Shown here: positions 17,709 through 27,554 of the stretch, piece after piece
Position numbering within the stretch: position 1 is the stretch's first letter
How the letters are laid out: every line of letters begins with the position of its first letter
Assembly (NCBI RefSeq): GCF_000759445.1
Contig: NZ_JRMB01000001.1
Span: 1,426,001 to 1,490,000 of the forward strand
Direction of reading: 5' to 3'
DNA length: 64,000 nt
From: Pseudomonas lutea
GTDB lineage: Bacteria; Pseudomonadota; Gammaproteobacteria; Pseudomonadales; Pseudomonadaceae
Notes under the pieces: generated by a model
Seen by the model: only the letters and a program-made list of their open reading frames with translations
Databases searched by the model: none
What the model was told of the DNA's origin: nothing
Made by a program: the position numbers and the translations under genes

Positions 17709-19245
17709 TTCCGGTTGCCAGATCAATGATCCGCTCCTGGGAGATTTCCTGGCCGGAGGCGCCGCCGACTTCGGCCACCAACTCGCCTTCGCGCATGATC
17801 AGGACCCGGTCGCAGGTGCCGATGATTTCCGGCAGCTCACTGGAGATGACAACAATGCCGACGCCGGCTTTGGCCAATTCATTGATGATGCGGTAGATTT
17901 CCGACTTCGAGCCGATGTCCACGCCGCGCGTAGGTTCGTCGAGTATCAGCACGTGAGGCTTGACCTCCAGCAACCGCGCCAGCAGCACCTTCTGCTGATT
18001 GCCACCAGACAGCGCGCCAACGTTCACCTTGCCCGACGCCACCCGAATCGACAGCGAGCGAATCGCCTCAATGGCCCGCTGCGCTCCACGCCCGCGATCC
18101 AGTACGCCGCCGGCATGGGCATCCGGCACGCAGGCGCAGACGTTGATGTTGTCGCGCACGCTCATGTCCAGAAACAGCCCTTGGGCCTTGCGGTCTTCGG
18201 TCAGGTACACCACCCCCGCACGAATCGCGTCGGCAGGATCGCGCAGGTCAGTGACCGCTTTGCCGGCCACTTCCAGGCTGCCGGAGACGCGCGCATCGGC
18301 GGCAAAGATCAGGCGCGCCAGCTCGGTGCGCCCTGCCCCGACCAACCCGGCAATGCCCAGCACCTCCCCGGCGTGCAGATCGAAACTGCACGGCTTGACG
18401 CGCTTGCCATCGGCCATGTCGCGCACCCGCATGACCACTGCGCCGGGGTCGTAGGCGGCGTGCTCTTTTTTGTAGAAGCCGGAGAGATCACGGCCCACCA
18501 TCATCTTGACCAAGGCTTCGGCGGACAGCCCGTCGCGCTCCAGCATGCCGACGTATTCACCATCACGCAGCACCGACACCCGGTCGGACAGTTCGTAGAT
18601 CTCGGCCATGCGATGGCTGATGTAGATAATGGCAAGCCCCTGGTCGCGCAGTTGTTTGATCAGCGCGAACAGCCGGTCGGTCTCGCGCGACGACAGCGGT
18701 GTGGTCGGCTCGTCCATCACCAGGATTTTGGCGTTGGCGTGCAGCGCTCGGGCGATTTCGACCAGCTGCCGCTCGGCAATCGACAGCACGCTGACCTTGG
18801 TCGACGGTTTGAAATCGGCGCCCAGCCGCACCAGCACCTCAACGCAGCCCGCTTCCATCGCTTTGCGATCGATGCTCCAGCCGCGCCGAAGCTCGCGGCC
18901 CAGGTAAATATTCTCGGCCACGCTGAGGTTCGGGCAGAGGCTCAGTTCCTGATAAATCACGGCAATGCCGCGCGCCTTTGCCGTCAGCGGATTGAACGCG
19001 CCAAGTGTCTGGCCCTCGATGCAAATTTCTCCACCGGCATCGGCCTGATAAGCGCCGGACAGGATCTTCATCAGCGTGGACTTGCCGGCGCCGTTCTCGC
19101 CCATCAAGGCATGCACCTCACCGGCGTACACCTTGAGGGCGACGTTTTTGAGCACGCGCAGACCGTTGAACGTCTTGGAGATGGCGCGCATTTCCAGTAC
19201 GGGCTGAGGGGCGGATTGAGGCGAGGTCAACGGAACGGCACTCAC
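17686..19245 (-). CDS. Sugar ABC transporter, duplicated ATPase (RbsA type)
   Basis: A protein of about 519 residues with two fused nucleotide-binding domains, as in RbsA/XylG. The first half has GENGAGKST, the signature [15 protein letters not shown] and [10 protein letters not shown]; the second has the degenerate Walker [19 protein letters not shown] and [11 protein letters not shown]. The start is uncertain: a GTG at 19245 gives a family-like N-terminus, while a TTG at 19302 would add 19 residues. It is the first gene of the operon, downstream of paired palindromes. Its last codons are duplicated in the neighbouring REPIN. Confidence 0.88.
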   Translation of the reverse strand: MSAVPLTSPQSAPQPVLEMRAISKTFNGLRVLKNVALKVYAGEVHALMGENGAGKSTLMKILSGAYQADAGGEICIEGQTLGAFNPLTAKARGIAVIYQELSLCPNLSVAENIYLGRELRRGWSIDRKAMEAGCVEVLVRLGADFKPSTKVSVLSIAERQLVEIARALHANAKILVMDEPTTPLSSRETDRLFALIKQLRDQGLAIIYISHRMAEIYELSDRVSVLRDGEYVGMLERDGLSAEALVKMMVGRDLSGFYKKEHAAYDPGAVVMRVRDMADGKRVKPCSFDLHAGEVLGIAGLVGAGRTELARLIFAADARVSGSLEVAGKAVTDLRDPADAIRAGVVYLTEDRKAQGLFLDMSVRDNINVCACVPDAHAGGVLDRGRGAQRAIEAIRSLSIRVASGKVNVGALSGGNQQKVLLARLLEVKPHVLILDEPTRGVDIGSKSEIYRIINELAKAGVGIVVISSELPEIIGTCDRVLIMREGELVAEVGGASGQEISQERIIDLATGSAQVAHA

Positions 19246-19417
19246 GGCTGAGTGACCAGAGGAAACAGAAGGATGGCCGGGGACGAGACGCGTGGCGGGC
19301 AAGCAGACGAGCTGAACCTGTCTAACTTCATGCAGAACTCCGGGTTTCTTGTTTTTATGTTCGGGCCGCCTCTGTCGGGCGGCGCTCGGGAATTACTTTG
19401 AAACACTCTAGATCAGC

Positions 19418-19444
19418 TGAATCGATTCACGCAAGCGCTTGCGT
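19418..19444. promoter_or_regulatory. Two abutting palindromic operators upstream of the sugar operon
   Basis: TGAATCGATTCA (19418-19429) is a perfect 12-base palindrome and ACGCAAGCGCTTGCGT (19429-19444) a perfect 16-base palindrome; they share one base. Both have the central CG typical of LacI-family operators. They lie about 175-200 bases before the transporter ATPase start, the natural place for control by the operon's LacI protein. Confidence 0.65.
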
Positions 19445-19523
19445 TTTTATTTGTGGCTGCCATTGAGGCAGCGCTACGCAGGTCGGTCGGTCGGTAGCAC
19501 GCCCCCCGACTCATAGTCTTGCC

Positions 19524-19844
19524 TCAAGCCAATATCTGCAGCCCGTGCTTCTGAACGATGCTGAGCAGCTTGAGGCCCATGCCGCCTGGCCGCTTGGACC
19601 CCGCCTCCCATTGCTTGATCGTGGATGTGCTGGTGTTGAGGTAACGCGCAAATACCGGCTGACTTACGTGGCTGCGCTCGCGGATCTCCTTGATCTGCGC
19701 GGGGTTGATCTCTGCAGGCATCTCGGCGATGCAGCACTGGTCGAACTCGCGCATCGTCGCCTTATCGATGGCGCCAATCGCCAACAACGCCTCGGCTGAC
19801 TCGTGCACGGACGCGAGCGCCTCGCTTTCAATTTTCTTTCGCAT
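19524..19844 (-). CDS. XRE-family antitoxin
   Basis: A 106-residue DNA-binding protein with a C-terminal helix-turn-helix (SQPVFARYLNTSTSTIKQWE at about residues 61-80). The N-terminal half is likely the toxin-binding part. It overlaps the toxin gene by 17 bases and follows it, the toxin-first order of HigBA-like systems. GGAGAT precedes the ATG. By family it should neutralise the toxin and, with it, repress the operon at the palindrome near 20223. Confidence 0.85.
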   Translation of the reverse strand: MRKKIESEALASVHESAEALLAIGAIDKATMREFDQCCIAEMPAEINPAQIKEIRERSHVSQPVFARYLNTSTSTIKQWEAGSKRPGGMGLKLLSIVQKHGLQILA

Positions 19845-20193
19845 GACATATCTCCGTTAGCTCCCGACGATCCAGCAACATCTGAACGTGGTGACAGCTG
19901 ATTTTTTCGTAAACTTTGGCGAGTTTCCTGAAGGCGAGGAGTTCTTGCTTGCTGATGTTCGACTGGGTCTGTTTCGCAAACACGAATTGGTAAATCCAGT
20001 AAAACCGGCCTTTGGCCAAAATGATCGAGCGATGACGATTATTGTTGAGTCTCTTCTTCCAGACCCCACCTCCCAAGTCATCTGCTTGGCCGTTCCTGAC
20101 GTCCTCCAGCGCGTTGCACAGCTCATCGTCGTCTATGAGCGCCTTCTTTGCCGCTGCGCTGAAGCCCTTCGTTTTGAAAACCCTTTCCGTCAT
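19828..20193 (-). CDS. RelE/HigB-type toxin
   Basis: A 121-residue protein of the RelE/ParE superfamily (COG4737-like). It begins MTERVFKTKGFS and contains the family stretches DDELCNALEDVRNGQADDLGG, split as D-rich helix then GG, followed by WKKRL and GRFYWIYQFVFAK, and a C-terminal LLAFRKLAKVYE. Family members cleave ribosome-bound mRNA. It is the first gene of a two-gene operon. No mutation is evident, so the pair looks intact. Confidence 0.82.
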   Translation of the reverse strand: MTERVFKTKGFSAAAKKALIDDDELCNALEDVRNGQADDLGGGVWKKRLNNNRHRSIILAKGRFYWIYQFVFAKQTQSNISKQELLAFRKLAKVYEKISCHHVQMLLDRRELTEICHAKEN

Positions 20194-20222
20194 ATCGGTG
20201 CACCTACGCCAAGAGAGAAATC

Positions 20223-20237
20223 TACCACTTGGTGGTA
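20223..20237. promoter_or_regulatory. Inverted repeat upstream of the toxin-antitoxin operon
   Basis: TACCAC-TTG-GTGGTA is a perfect 6-bp-arm inverted repeat 30 bases before the toxin start. A TATACC motif overlaps it on the minus strand, consistent with an operator covering the -10 region. Confidence 0.6.
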
Positions 20238-20428
20238 TACCTCTCCAGCTCTGTTTCGTCGCCTCACCGACGACGCATCGCTGCGGTCTTTACTTCAAAC
20301 GCTGTGGGAATTCATGACCGTGTGATATTTGATCAAACCGCGCACGTCGCTCGTCGAGGTGAGTCGTTTCAGCCGAAATTTGCGGTAGCATTGCCGGCAT
20401 TTCGATGACGCCAGAATCAGGAAGCCCT

Positions 20429-21298
20429 ATGTCCAGAATTTCCCACTCCGCTTTGCGTCGCAAATTCCGTGAGCAGTTGGCGTCGCAGCAATGCGTCGAG
20501 ACGGCTTCGGTGTTTGACCCCATGTCCGCGCGCATCGCGGCCGATCTGGGTTTCGAGGTCGGTATCCTGGGCGGGTCGGTGGCGTCGCTGCAGGTGCTGG
20601 CCGCGCCGGATTTCGCCTTGATCACCCTCAGTGAATTCGTCGAGCAGGCCACGCGCATCGGTCGCGTTGCGCAGTTGCCCTTCATCGCCGATGCCGACCA
20701 CGGCTATGGCAACGCGCTGAATGTAATGCGCACCGTTGAAGAGCTGGAGCGCGCCGGTGTGGCGGCGCTGACCATCGAAGACACGTTGCTGCCCGCGCAA
20801 TTCGGGCGCAAGTCGACGGACCTGGTGTCCATCGAAGAAGGCATTGGCAAGGTCAGGGCCGCGCTTGAAGCCCGGGTCGATCCGGAACTGTCGATTGTGG
20901 CGCGGACCAACGCCGGAGTCCTGCCGGTACAGGACATCATCGAACGCACCCTGGCTTATGAAAAAGCCGGTGCCGATGGCATCTGCATCGTCGGCATCAA
21001 GGACTTCGAGCACCTGGAACAGATTTCGGAAAACCTCAGCGTGCCATTGATGCTGGTGACGTACGGCAACCCGAAACTCAGCGACCGCCAACGCCTCGCC
21101 GACTGCGGCGTGCGGGTGGTGGTTGCCGGCCATGCCGCCTACTTTGCGGCAATCAAGGCCACCTACGACAGCCTTCGCGCGCAACGTCAGGTCACGCACA
21201 GCACCTCGAACCACAGCGCCACCGAGTTGACCCACACCTATACCTTCCCGGAAAGCTATGTGGCCTGGGCGAAGGACTTCATGGACGTTAAGGAGTGA
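20429..21298 (+). CDS. Oxaloacetate decarboxylase (PEP mutase/isocitrate lyase superfamily)
   Basis: A 289-residue enzyme strikingly like P. aeruginosa PA4872, which decarboxylates oxaloacetate with Mg2+. Conserved blocks are [55 protein letters not shown] and [13 protein letters not shown] and E metal ligands sit in the ADADHG and TIED motifs. It lacks the cysteine loop of isocitrate lyases. The ATG at 20429 has AGGAAG upstream. It stands alone, divergent from the toxin-antitoxin pair. Confidence 0.9.
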   Translation: MSRISHSALRRKFREQLASQQCVETASVFDPMSARIAADLGFEVGILGGSVASLQVLAAPDFALITLSEFVEQATRIGRVAQLPFIADADHGYGNALNVMRTVEELERAGVAALTIEDTLLPAQFGRKSTDLVSIEEGIGKVRAALEARVDPELSIVARTNAGVLPVQDIIERTLAYEKAGADGICIVGIKDFEHLEQISENLSVPLMLVTYGNPKLSDRQRLADCGVRVVVAGHAAYFAAIKATYDSLRAQRQVTHSTSNHSATELTHTYTFPESYVAWAKDFMDVKE

Positions 21299-21346
21299 CG
21301 CCCAAGCGTGCTGACGCCTGGCAGCGCGCCGTGTCACACCTGCGAC

Positions 21347-22528
21347 TCAAACCGCCGTGCGCGACACCTTCCACGCCAGCACGGCGGCCATCAACAGCAA
21401 CACCCCACTGGCGATAAACGTCGCGCTGTAGCCGACCCCGTCGTACAGCCAACCGCCTGCGGTCGCGCCCAGCGTGATCGCCAACTGGATGACCGCTACC
21501 ATCAGGCCGCCCCCCGCCTCGGCGTCTCTGGGCAGGGTGCGCGTCAACCAGGTAAACCACCCCACCGGTGCGCAGGTCGAGATCAGGCCCCAGGCGCCGA
21601 GCAGCACGGCGGTCATGCCGAATGACTGACCGCAGACCATCAGGGCGACGGCAATAACGGCCATCAGCAACGGAATCACCATCAGCACCCGGTACAGATG
21701 CCTGGCCAGCAGCGCGCCAATCAGCAGGGTGCCGGCCAACCCCGAGACGCCGATGATCAGCAGCAGCATCGACAGGCCCGGCACGTCCACCCCGGTCACC
21801 GATTCCAGAAACGGCCGCAGGTAGGTGAACAGCGCGAACTGCCCCATGAACAGCAAAGCCACTGCCACCATGCCGTAGAACACCTTGGCACAGCCGAGCA
21901 AACGGAATACCTGAGTTGCCGACCCCGCGCCGCGGTCACTGGGCATGCGCGGCAGGGTAAACGCCTGCCAGCACAGCGCCAGCGCAGCGAGCGGCACCAC
22001 GCAGAAAAACGCACCGCGCCAGCCGATCAGGCCACCCAGAAAGCTGCCCAAGGGCGCGGCGACGGCGGTGGCCAGCGCGGTGCCGCTCTGGACCATCGCA
22101 ATGGCTTTGGGCACGACCGACTCAGGTGCGATGCGCATCATCACCGCGGTGCTCATCGACCATGAACCGCCAATCGCGATGCCCAACACCGCCCTGCCCA
22201 GCATCAGTACAGGATAATTCGGCGCGAAGGCGACCATGATCCCGGAAATCACCAGCAGCACGGTCATGCTCAGCAGGACCGGTTTGCGGTCCAGCCCCCG
22301 CGTCAGCGTCGACAGGAACAGGCTGGCGATCACCGCAAAGAAACCCGAAATGCCGATCGCCTGCCCGGCCTGCCCTTCACTCAGGCTCAAGTCAGTAGCG
22401 ATGGGCGTCAGCAGGCTGACCGGCAAGAACTCCGAAGCCACCAGCGCGAACGCGCACAGGGCCATGGCCAGCACAGCGCCCCACACGTGGCGGGTCGCAG
22501 CGGTAAACGGTGCAGCAGGGGTGCCCAT
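21347..22528 (-). CDS. MFS efflux transporter, NepI-like
   Basis: A 393-residue 12-segment major facilitator protein. The N-terminal EFLPVSLLTPIATDL, GRAVLGIAIGGSWSMS and central PLGSFLGGLIGWR, plus PVGWFTWLTR later, match E. coli NepI, a purine ribonucleoside exporter, more than sugar exporters. It is convergent with the oxaloacetate decarboxylase and co-directional with the secreted hydrolase gene upstream (138-base gap). Substrate is uncertain. Confidence 0.82.
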   Translation of the reverse strand: MGTPAAPFTAATRHVWGAVLAMALCAFALVASEFLPVSLLTPIATDLSLSEGQAGQAIGISGFFAVIASLFLSTLTRGLDRKPVLLSMTVLLVISGIMVAFAPNYPVLMLGRAVLGIAIGGSWSMSTAVMMRIAPESVVPKAIAMVQSGTALATAVAAPLGSFLGGLIGWRGAFFCVVPLAALALCWQAFTLPRMPSDRGAGSATQVFRLLGCAKVFYGMVAVALLFMGQFALFTYLRPFLESVTGVDVPGLSMLLLIIGVSGLAGTLLIGALLARHLYRVLMVIPLLMAVIAVALMVCGQSFGMTAVLLGAWGLISTCAPVGWFTWLTRTLPRDAEAGGGLMVAVIQLAITLGATAGGWLYDGVGYSATFIASGVLLLMAAVLAWKVSRTAV

Positions 22529-22666
22529 GAAAAACTCCTACATGTTTCAACCCCTGGCAGAGTGCAGGGGCCTTTTATCAACCGCAGACGCGCCCAATTG
22601 CGCGCCCGGCGTCGATGGCCGATCGGGCGGCTCGCCGGATTGGCTGGCAAGCACACGCGTCGGTGG

Positions 22667-23695
22667 TTATTCCAGGTGGGTCTGGAAAAAAGAAGTCAGC
22701 CGGGCGAAAGGAATCAGATCGACCCGGTCGTAAAGGTCCACATGCCCGGCGCCGGGGATAATCACCAGTTCTTTGGGCTGACCGGCAAGGCGATAGGCTT
22801 CCTCGCTGAATTCACGCGAGTGTGCGTTTTCACCGGCGATGAACAGCATCGGCCGCGGCGAGATCGTCTCGATGTCAGCAAACGGGTAGAAGTTCATGAA
22901 CTTGACGTTGCTGCTCAGCGTGGGATGAGTGGTTAACAGCGGCGACTGACCCGACGGCGTGAACTCGCCCCTTACCGTGCGGTAGAAATCATAAAACTCG
23001 CGCTCGATGGGATTGGATTTCTCCGTCAGCGCGTCCACCGTGCCGCTGGTGTAAAGGGTCTTGCCGCCTGCGAACTCGACATCACGCTGTGCAGCCGCCG
23101 CGGCAATGGCGGCCTTGCGTTGTTCAACGCTGACCGAATGCTGCAGGCCATTGCGATTGACCCCGCCCATGTCATACATGCTGACCGTCGCCACGGCCTT
23201 CATGCGCGGGTCGATCTTCGCGGCGCTGATGGCGAAACTGCCGCTGCCGCAGATACCCAGCACGCCGATGCGCTCGCGATTCACAAAGCCCTGACTGCCC
23301 AGGTAATCAACCGCCGCGCTGAAATCCTCGGCGTACATTTCCGGCGCAACCGCGTTGCGCGGTCGGCCTTCGCTCTCACCCCAATACGACAGATCGATCG
23401 CCAGGGTGATGAACCCCTGCTCTGCCAGCTTTTGTGCGTACAGGTTCGAGCTCTGCTCCTTCACCGCGCCCATGGGGTGGCCGACGATGATCGCCGGGTA
23501 TTGCCGCCCGCTGATCATGTTTTTCGGCACGAACAGATTGCCGACTGTCTTCAGCTGGTACTGGTTGTTGAACGTCACCTTTTGCCGGGTGACCTGTTCG
23601 CTCACGTAGAAATTGTCAGCTCCATTGGACATATCGGCCCCCATCGTTACGAAGGAGCTGGCCAGCAGGGCCAGTCCTATCATCAGTCGTTTCAT
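22667..23695 (-). CDS. Secreted alpha/beta hydrolase (dienelactone hydrolase-like)
   Basis: A 342-residue hydrolase with an N-terminal signal peptide (MKRLMIGLALLASSFVTMGA). HPMGAVKEQ probably forms the oxyanion region, and GICGSGSFA looks like the nucleophile elbow with Ser (or Cys) in the centre; the acid and base are likely in FIAGENAHS and GAGHVDLYD. GGAGAC precedes the ATG at 23695. It is divergent from an AraC regulator, which probably controls it. Confidence 0.8.
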   Translation of the reverse strand: MKRLMIGLALLASSFVTMGADMSNGADNFYVSEQVTRQKVTFNNQYQLKTVGNLFVPKNMISGRQYPAIIVGHPMGAVKEQSSNLYAQKLAEQGFITLAIDLSYWGESEGRPRNAVAPEMYAEDFSAAVDYLGSQGFVNRERIGVLGICGSGSFAISAAKIDPRMKAVATVSMYDMGGVNRNGLQHSVSVEQRKAAIAAAAAQRDVEFAGGKTLYTSGTVDALTEKSNPIEREFYDFYRTVRGEFTPSGQSPLLTTHPTLSSNVKFMNFYPFADIETISPRPMLFIAGENAHSREFSEEAYRLAGQPKELVIIPGAGHVDLYDRVDLIPFARLTSFFQTHLE

Positions 23696-23878
23696 GAATG
23701 TCTCCGGCGCCGGCACGGCGCGATGAGTGTGCGATGCACATAGTCATGGCGATGCCGGGTGAACCAGTAGAGCGATCCGGTGGTTTTCTTGCCTGATCCG
23801 ATCAGACCCGCTGCGGTCGGCTGGACAGCCGTTTTGCCGCGCACGTACAGTGCCGGCCTGATCCAGAGGGCCGCAGCC

Positions 23879-24826
23879 ATGCCACCACTTCCTTCGATAA
23901 CCGACTCCGGCGCAGCCGATGCTGCATCGCAGGCATCACGGGCTTCGCTGGCGAGCATCATCGGAGCCATGACGCCCGGCCCGGGGGACTTTCCTACCGC
24001 CATCGACGGTCTGGGACTGTTTCGTCGCAACGAGCCCTCGCCGCCAGTCACCTGCATCCTGGCGCCGAGCATCGTGCTGGTGGTTCAGGGCGCCAAGGAA
24101 ATGGTGATTGGCGGCGACGTCTACCCTTACGACACGACGCGCTTTCTCATCACCTCGCTGGACCTGCCAGCCAACTCCGCCGTGACCCTCGCCAGCGCGA
24201 ACGTCCCGTGCCTGGGCCTGGTGCTCAAGCTCGACCTGCGCACGCTGACCGAGCTGATTGCCCAGGGCAACGCGCCGGCGCCCAAAGAGCGCGCCGTGCG
24301 TAAAAGCGCCGGCATTGCGTCACTCACCTCAGGGTTGCTCGACCCCGTCGGCCGGCTCGTCGAACTGCTGCAGGAGCCTGAGGCCATCCCCGTCCTGTGG
24401 CCCTTGCTGCAGCGGGAAATCCACTATCGGCTGCTCAAATGCGATCAAGCGCCGCTGCTGCGGCACATCGCCTCCGTCGACAGCCAGGGTCACCGGATCG
24501 CCCGGGCCATCGACTGGCTGAAGCTCAACTACACGGCGGCGTTGCGCGTCGAGGACCTGGCGGCACGCGTGCAGATGAGCGCGCCGAATTTCCACCTGCA
24601 TTTTCGCAACCTGACGTCGATGAGCCCGCTGCAATATCAGAAATGGTTGCGCCTTAACGAAGCCCGCCGCCTGATGCTCAACGAACATCTGGATGCCGCC
24701 AGCGCCGCCTTCAAAGTCGGTTACGAGAGCCCGTCGCAGTTCAGCCGCGAGTACGGCCGGCTGTTCGGTGCGCCACCGAAAAAGGACATCGCGAGGCTGC
24801 GCAGCCGGGCGCTGGTGATGTCCTGA
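23879..24826 (+). CDS. AraC-family transcriptional regulator
   Basis: A 315-residue regulator with an AraC_N-type sensing domain (residues about 40-190, with CILAPSIVLVVQGAKEM) and a C-terminal double helix-turn-helix (RVEDLAARVQMSAPNFHLHF..LRLNEARRLM..VGYESPSQFSREYGRLFG). The ATG at 23879 is preferred: AGAGGG lies upstream, while earlier in-frame starts overlap the divergent promoter. Members of this subgroup often control a divergent oxidoreductase or hydrolase, here the gene at 22667 and perhaps the exporter after it. Confidence 0.87.
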   Translation: MPPLPSITDSGAADAASQASRASLASIIGAMTPGPGDFPTAIDGLGLFRRNEPSPPVTCILAPSIVLVVQGAKEMVIGGDVYPYDTTRFLITSLDLPANSAVTLASANVPCLGLVLKLDLRTLTELIAQGNAPAPKERAVRKSAGIASLTSGLLDPVGRLVELLQEPEAIPVLWPLLQREIHYRLLKCDQAPLLRHIASVDSQGHRIARAIDWLKLNYTAALRVEDLAARVQMSAPNFHLHFRNLTSMSPLQYQKWLRLNEARRLMLNEHLDAASAAFKVGYESPSQFSREYGRLFGAPPKKDIARLRSRALVMS

Positions 24827-24938
24827 CCTGATCGATCGCGGTGGTGGTCCCTTATTCACCAGTCCGGCGAAGCAGGTCTCATCAGTCAACAACTCTTAAC
24901 CGTCAGGCGCAGTCTGGAGCCGCCACAAGACGGCCGCA

Positions 24939-27308
24939 CTAGAAGTCGAAACTGAACTGGTCCTGAGCGCTGAGATCGAGGGTGCGCGACAGCACGAACG
25001 GCAGGATCGCATCAGCAATCGGTTGCAGCTGTTTGCTGATGTAGTGGTCGTAGTCGATGGCCGCGGTGCGCACTTCCAATGGCTCGGGGCCGGCGACGGT
25101 GATCACGTAGCTGATCCAGCCGCGATTCTGGTACTGCAACGGTCGACCCTGCTGACGGTTGTAGGCATCAGCCAGGCGCGCCGCGCGCACGTGAGGCGGC
25201 ACATTGCGCTCGTAATCGTCGAGCGCCCGGCGCAGGCGCTTGCGGTAGATGAGCTGGCTGTCCAGCTCGCCGGCCAGGGTCCGGCGCACGTAATCGCGGA
25301 TGTATTCCTGGAACGGCTGGCGCTGGAAGATCCGCAGGTAAAGCTCCTGCTGGAAGGTGCGGGCCAGCGGCGACCAATCGGTGCGCACCACTTCAAGGCC
25401 CTTGTAGACCATTTCGTCCTGGCCATTGGCTCGGGTGACCAGGCCCGCATAGCGCTTCTTGCTGCCCTCCTCGGCACCGCGGATGGTCGGCATGAGAAAG
25501 CGCTTGAAGTGGGTTTCGAACTGCAGCTCAAGGGCGCTCTCCAGGCCGTATTCTGTCTTCACATGGGCGCGCCACCAGTCATTGACTTGCCGGACGAGCG
25601 CGCTGCCGATCTGCGCCGCCTCGGCCTGTTCATGGGCCTTTTTCAGCCAGACGAACGTGGAGTCGGTGTCGCCGTAAATCACCTCATAACCCTGCGCTTC
25701 GATGAGCAGGCGGGTCTGGTGCATGATCTGGTGGCCGCGCAAGGTGATCGACGAGGCCAGACGGGTGTCGAAGAAGCGGCAACCGCTTGAGCCCAGCACG
25801 CCGTAGAAAGCGTTCATGATGATTTTCAGGGCCTGGGACAGCGGCGCATTGCCTTCGCGCTTCGCCACCTCGCGCCCCTCCGCGACCCGTTCGACGATGG
25901 CCGGCAGACAGTGCCGCGTCCGCGAAAAGCGCGCCCCACGAAAGCCCTCCACCGAGTCACTGTCGTCGGGGTGTTTGAGGCCCTCGATCAAGCCCACCGG
26001 GTCGATCAGAAACGTGCGGATGATCGACGGGTACAGGCTTTTGTAATCGAGCACCAGAACCGACTCGTAAAGGCCCGGCCGCGAGTCCATGACGAAGCCA
26101 CCGGGGCTGGCCTCGGGCATGCGCTCGCCCAGGTTCGGCGCGACGAAGCCCTGCCGGTGCATCAGCGGGATGTACAAGTGCTCGAATGCCGCCACCGAGC
26201 CGCCGTTGCGATCCACCGGCAGACCGGTGACCGTGGCGCGTTCCAGCAGGAAGGTCAGCAGCTCGGTCTTGTCGAAGATCTGCGTCACCAGCTCGCAGTC
26301 CTTGAGGTTGTAGCGCGCCAGTGCCGGCTTGTCCTCGGCGAACATGCGGTTAATCTCATCCATACGCTGATACGGATTGTCGATGGCCTTGCCTTCACCC
26401 AGCAGCGTCTGCGAGACGTTTTCCAGGCTGAACGAGGGGAAACTCCAGGTGGCCGAGCGCAGCGCCTCGATGCCGTCGATGATCAGACGCCCGGCCGCCG
26501 CGGCGAAAAAATGGTTGTTGCGCGCACCGTGTTCGCGCCAGGTCATGACCTCACCGCCCCGCCCCAGACGCAGCGGCACATTCAAGCGCCGCGAATGCTC
26601 GTGCAGAACGCGCAGGTCGAACTGCACAACGTTCCAGCCGATGATGCCGTCCGGGTCATGCAGCGCCATCCAGGCGTTGAGCTTTTCCAGCAGGCCTGCG
26701 CGGGTGTCGCAATACTCCAGCTTGAAATTCACCTGCGTGGCATCGCCGTTGGGCGGGCCGAGCATGTACACCTGCCGCTCGCCGCAGCCGTGCAGGCCAA
26801 TGCAATAAAGCTCGCCGCGCTCGGTGGTTTCGATGTCCAACGACACCAGTTTCAGAGTGGGCCGATAGCCCGGCGCCGGCTTGAGCTGAGCGTCGAGCAG
26901 CAGGCCGTTGGCATCCGGCCGACCACTGAACTGCACCGGCGCGGTGATGAAACGCTCCATCAGGTAACGCTCGGGCGGACGCACATCGGCTTCGTACACA
27001 TCGACGCTGGCTTTGCGCAGATCGCTTTCCAGGCTCATCAACTGGCGATGCTGACGCGCGTACAGACCGAGCACCGGGCGATGACGAAAGTCACACAGTT
27101 CAAGGGGTTTGAGCTCGACATTGCGCTCGTTGCGCAGCACCACCTCGGCGCGCTCGCGATGCTGGGCCGGGATAAACGCCACGGAGGTCTGGTACGGCAG
27201 GCGCACCTGGCGCGGCCCGTCGTCGGTGGCCAGCCAGAATTCCACCTCGGTCCCCGCGTCGGTGTCGCGCCAATGCCGGGTCAGGACGAAGCCCTGCTGT
27301 AAATCCAC
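24939..27308 (-). CDS. polB: DNA polymerase II
   Basis: A 789-residue family B polymerase, about the length of E. coli Pol II (783). The 3'-5' exonuclease site SLDIETT is at about residue 157. Polymerase motifs are DYKSLYPSI, the KIIMNAFYG segment and YGDTDSTF. It takes part in translesion synthesis and restart of damaged forks. A GTG start at 27308 with GAGG upstream fits. In enterics the gene is LexA-controlled; I could not find a clear LexA box within the 230 bases upstream. Confidence 0.93.
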   Translation of the reverse strand: MDLQQGFVLTRHWRDTDAGTEVEFWLATDDGPRQVRLPYQTSVAFIPAQHRERAEVVLRNERNVELKPLELCDFRHRPVLGLYARQHRQLMSLESDLRKASVDVYEADVRPPERYLMERFITAPVQFSGRPDANGLLLDAQLKPAPGYRPTLKLVSLDIETTERGELYCIGLHGCGERQVYMLGPPNGDATQVNFKLEYCDTRAGLLEKLNAWMALHDPDGIIGWNVVQFDLRVLHEHSRRLNVPLRLGRGGEVMTWREHGARNNHFFAAAAGRLIIDGIEALRSATWSFPSFSLENVSQTLLGEGKAIDNPYQRMDEINRMFAEDKPALARYNLKDCELVTQIFDKTELLTFLLERATVTGLPVDRNGGSVAAFEHLYIPLMHRQGFVAPNLGERMPEASPGGFVMDSRPGLYESVLVLDYKSLYPSIIRTFLIDPVGLIEGLKHPDDSDSVEGFRGARFSRTRHCLPAIVERVAEGREVAKREGNAPLSQALKIIMNAFYGVLGSSGCRFFDTRLASSITLRGHQIMHQTRLLIEAQGYEVIYGDTDSTFVWLKKAHEQAEAAQIGSALVRQVNDWWRAHVKTEYGLESALELQFETHFKRFLMPTIRGAEEGSKKRYAGLVTRANGQDEMVYKGLEVVRTDWSPLARTFQQELYLRIFQRQPFQEYIRDYVRRTLAGELDSQLIYRKRLRRALDDYERNVPPHVRAARLADAYNRQQGRPLQYQNRGWISYVITVAGPEPLEVRTAAIDYDHYISKQLQPIADAILPFVLSRTLDLSAQDQFSFDF

Positions 27309-27554
27309 CTTCGCAACCTCGTCGCCATCATTTCAGACAGCGATTCTACGGTGAACGCGACAGGAAAAGCGCGGCGACAGACCACAGGCGCGTCAGCACG
27401 CTGCCACACCTTGTTCGCTTGAGGCGCGGTCACTAGAAGGGAGGCCACTTGAAGCGAGGCCACTTGGGCGGTCAGCGCTGACGGCCTATCCTTCGGGAAC
27501 GATGTGAGCCCTGCGGGCATCACAATGGCTCGTACATCATCTGAGGGATCCAGC

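Noticed and set aside
17358..17726. 122-codon minus-strand frame made of two near-identical 61-residue halves
   Set aside because: It is a translation of the duplicated REPINs (183 bp equals 61 codons), not a repeat protein.
27309..27540. LexA box upstream of polB
   Set aside because: No CTGT-N8-ACAG match was found by eye in the 230 bases upstream.
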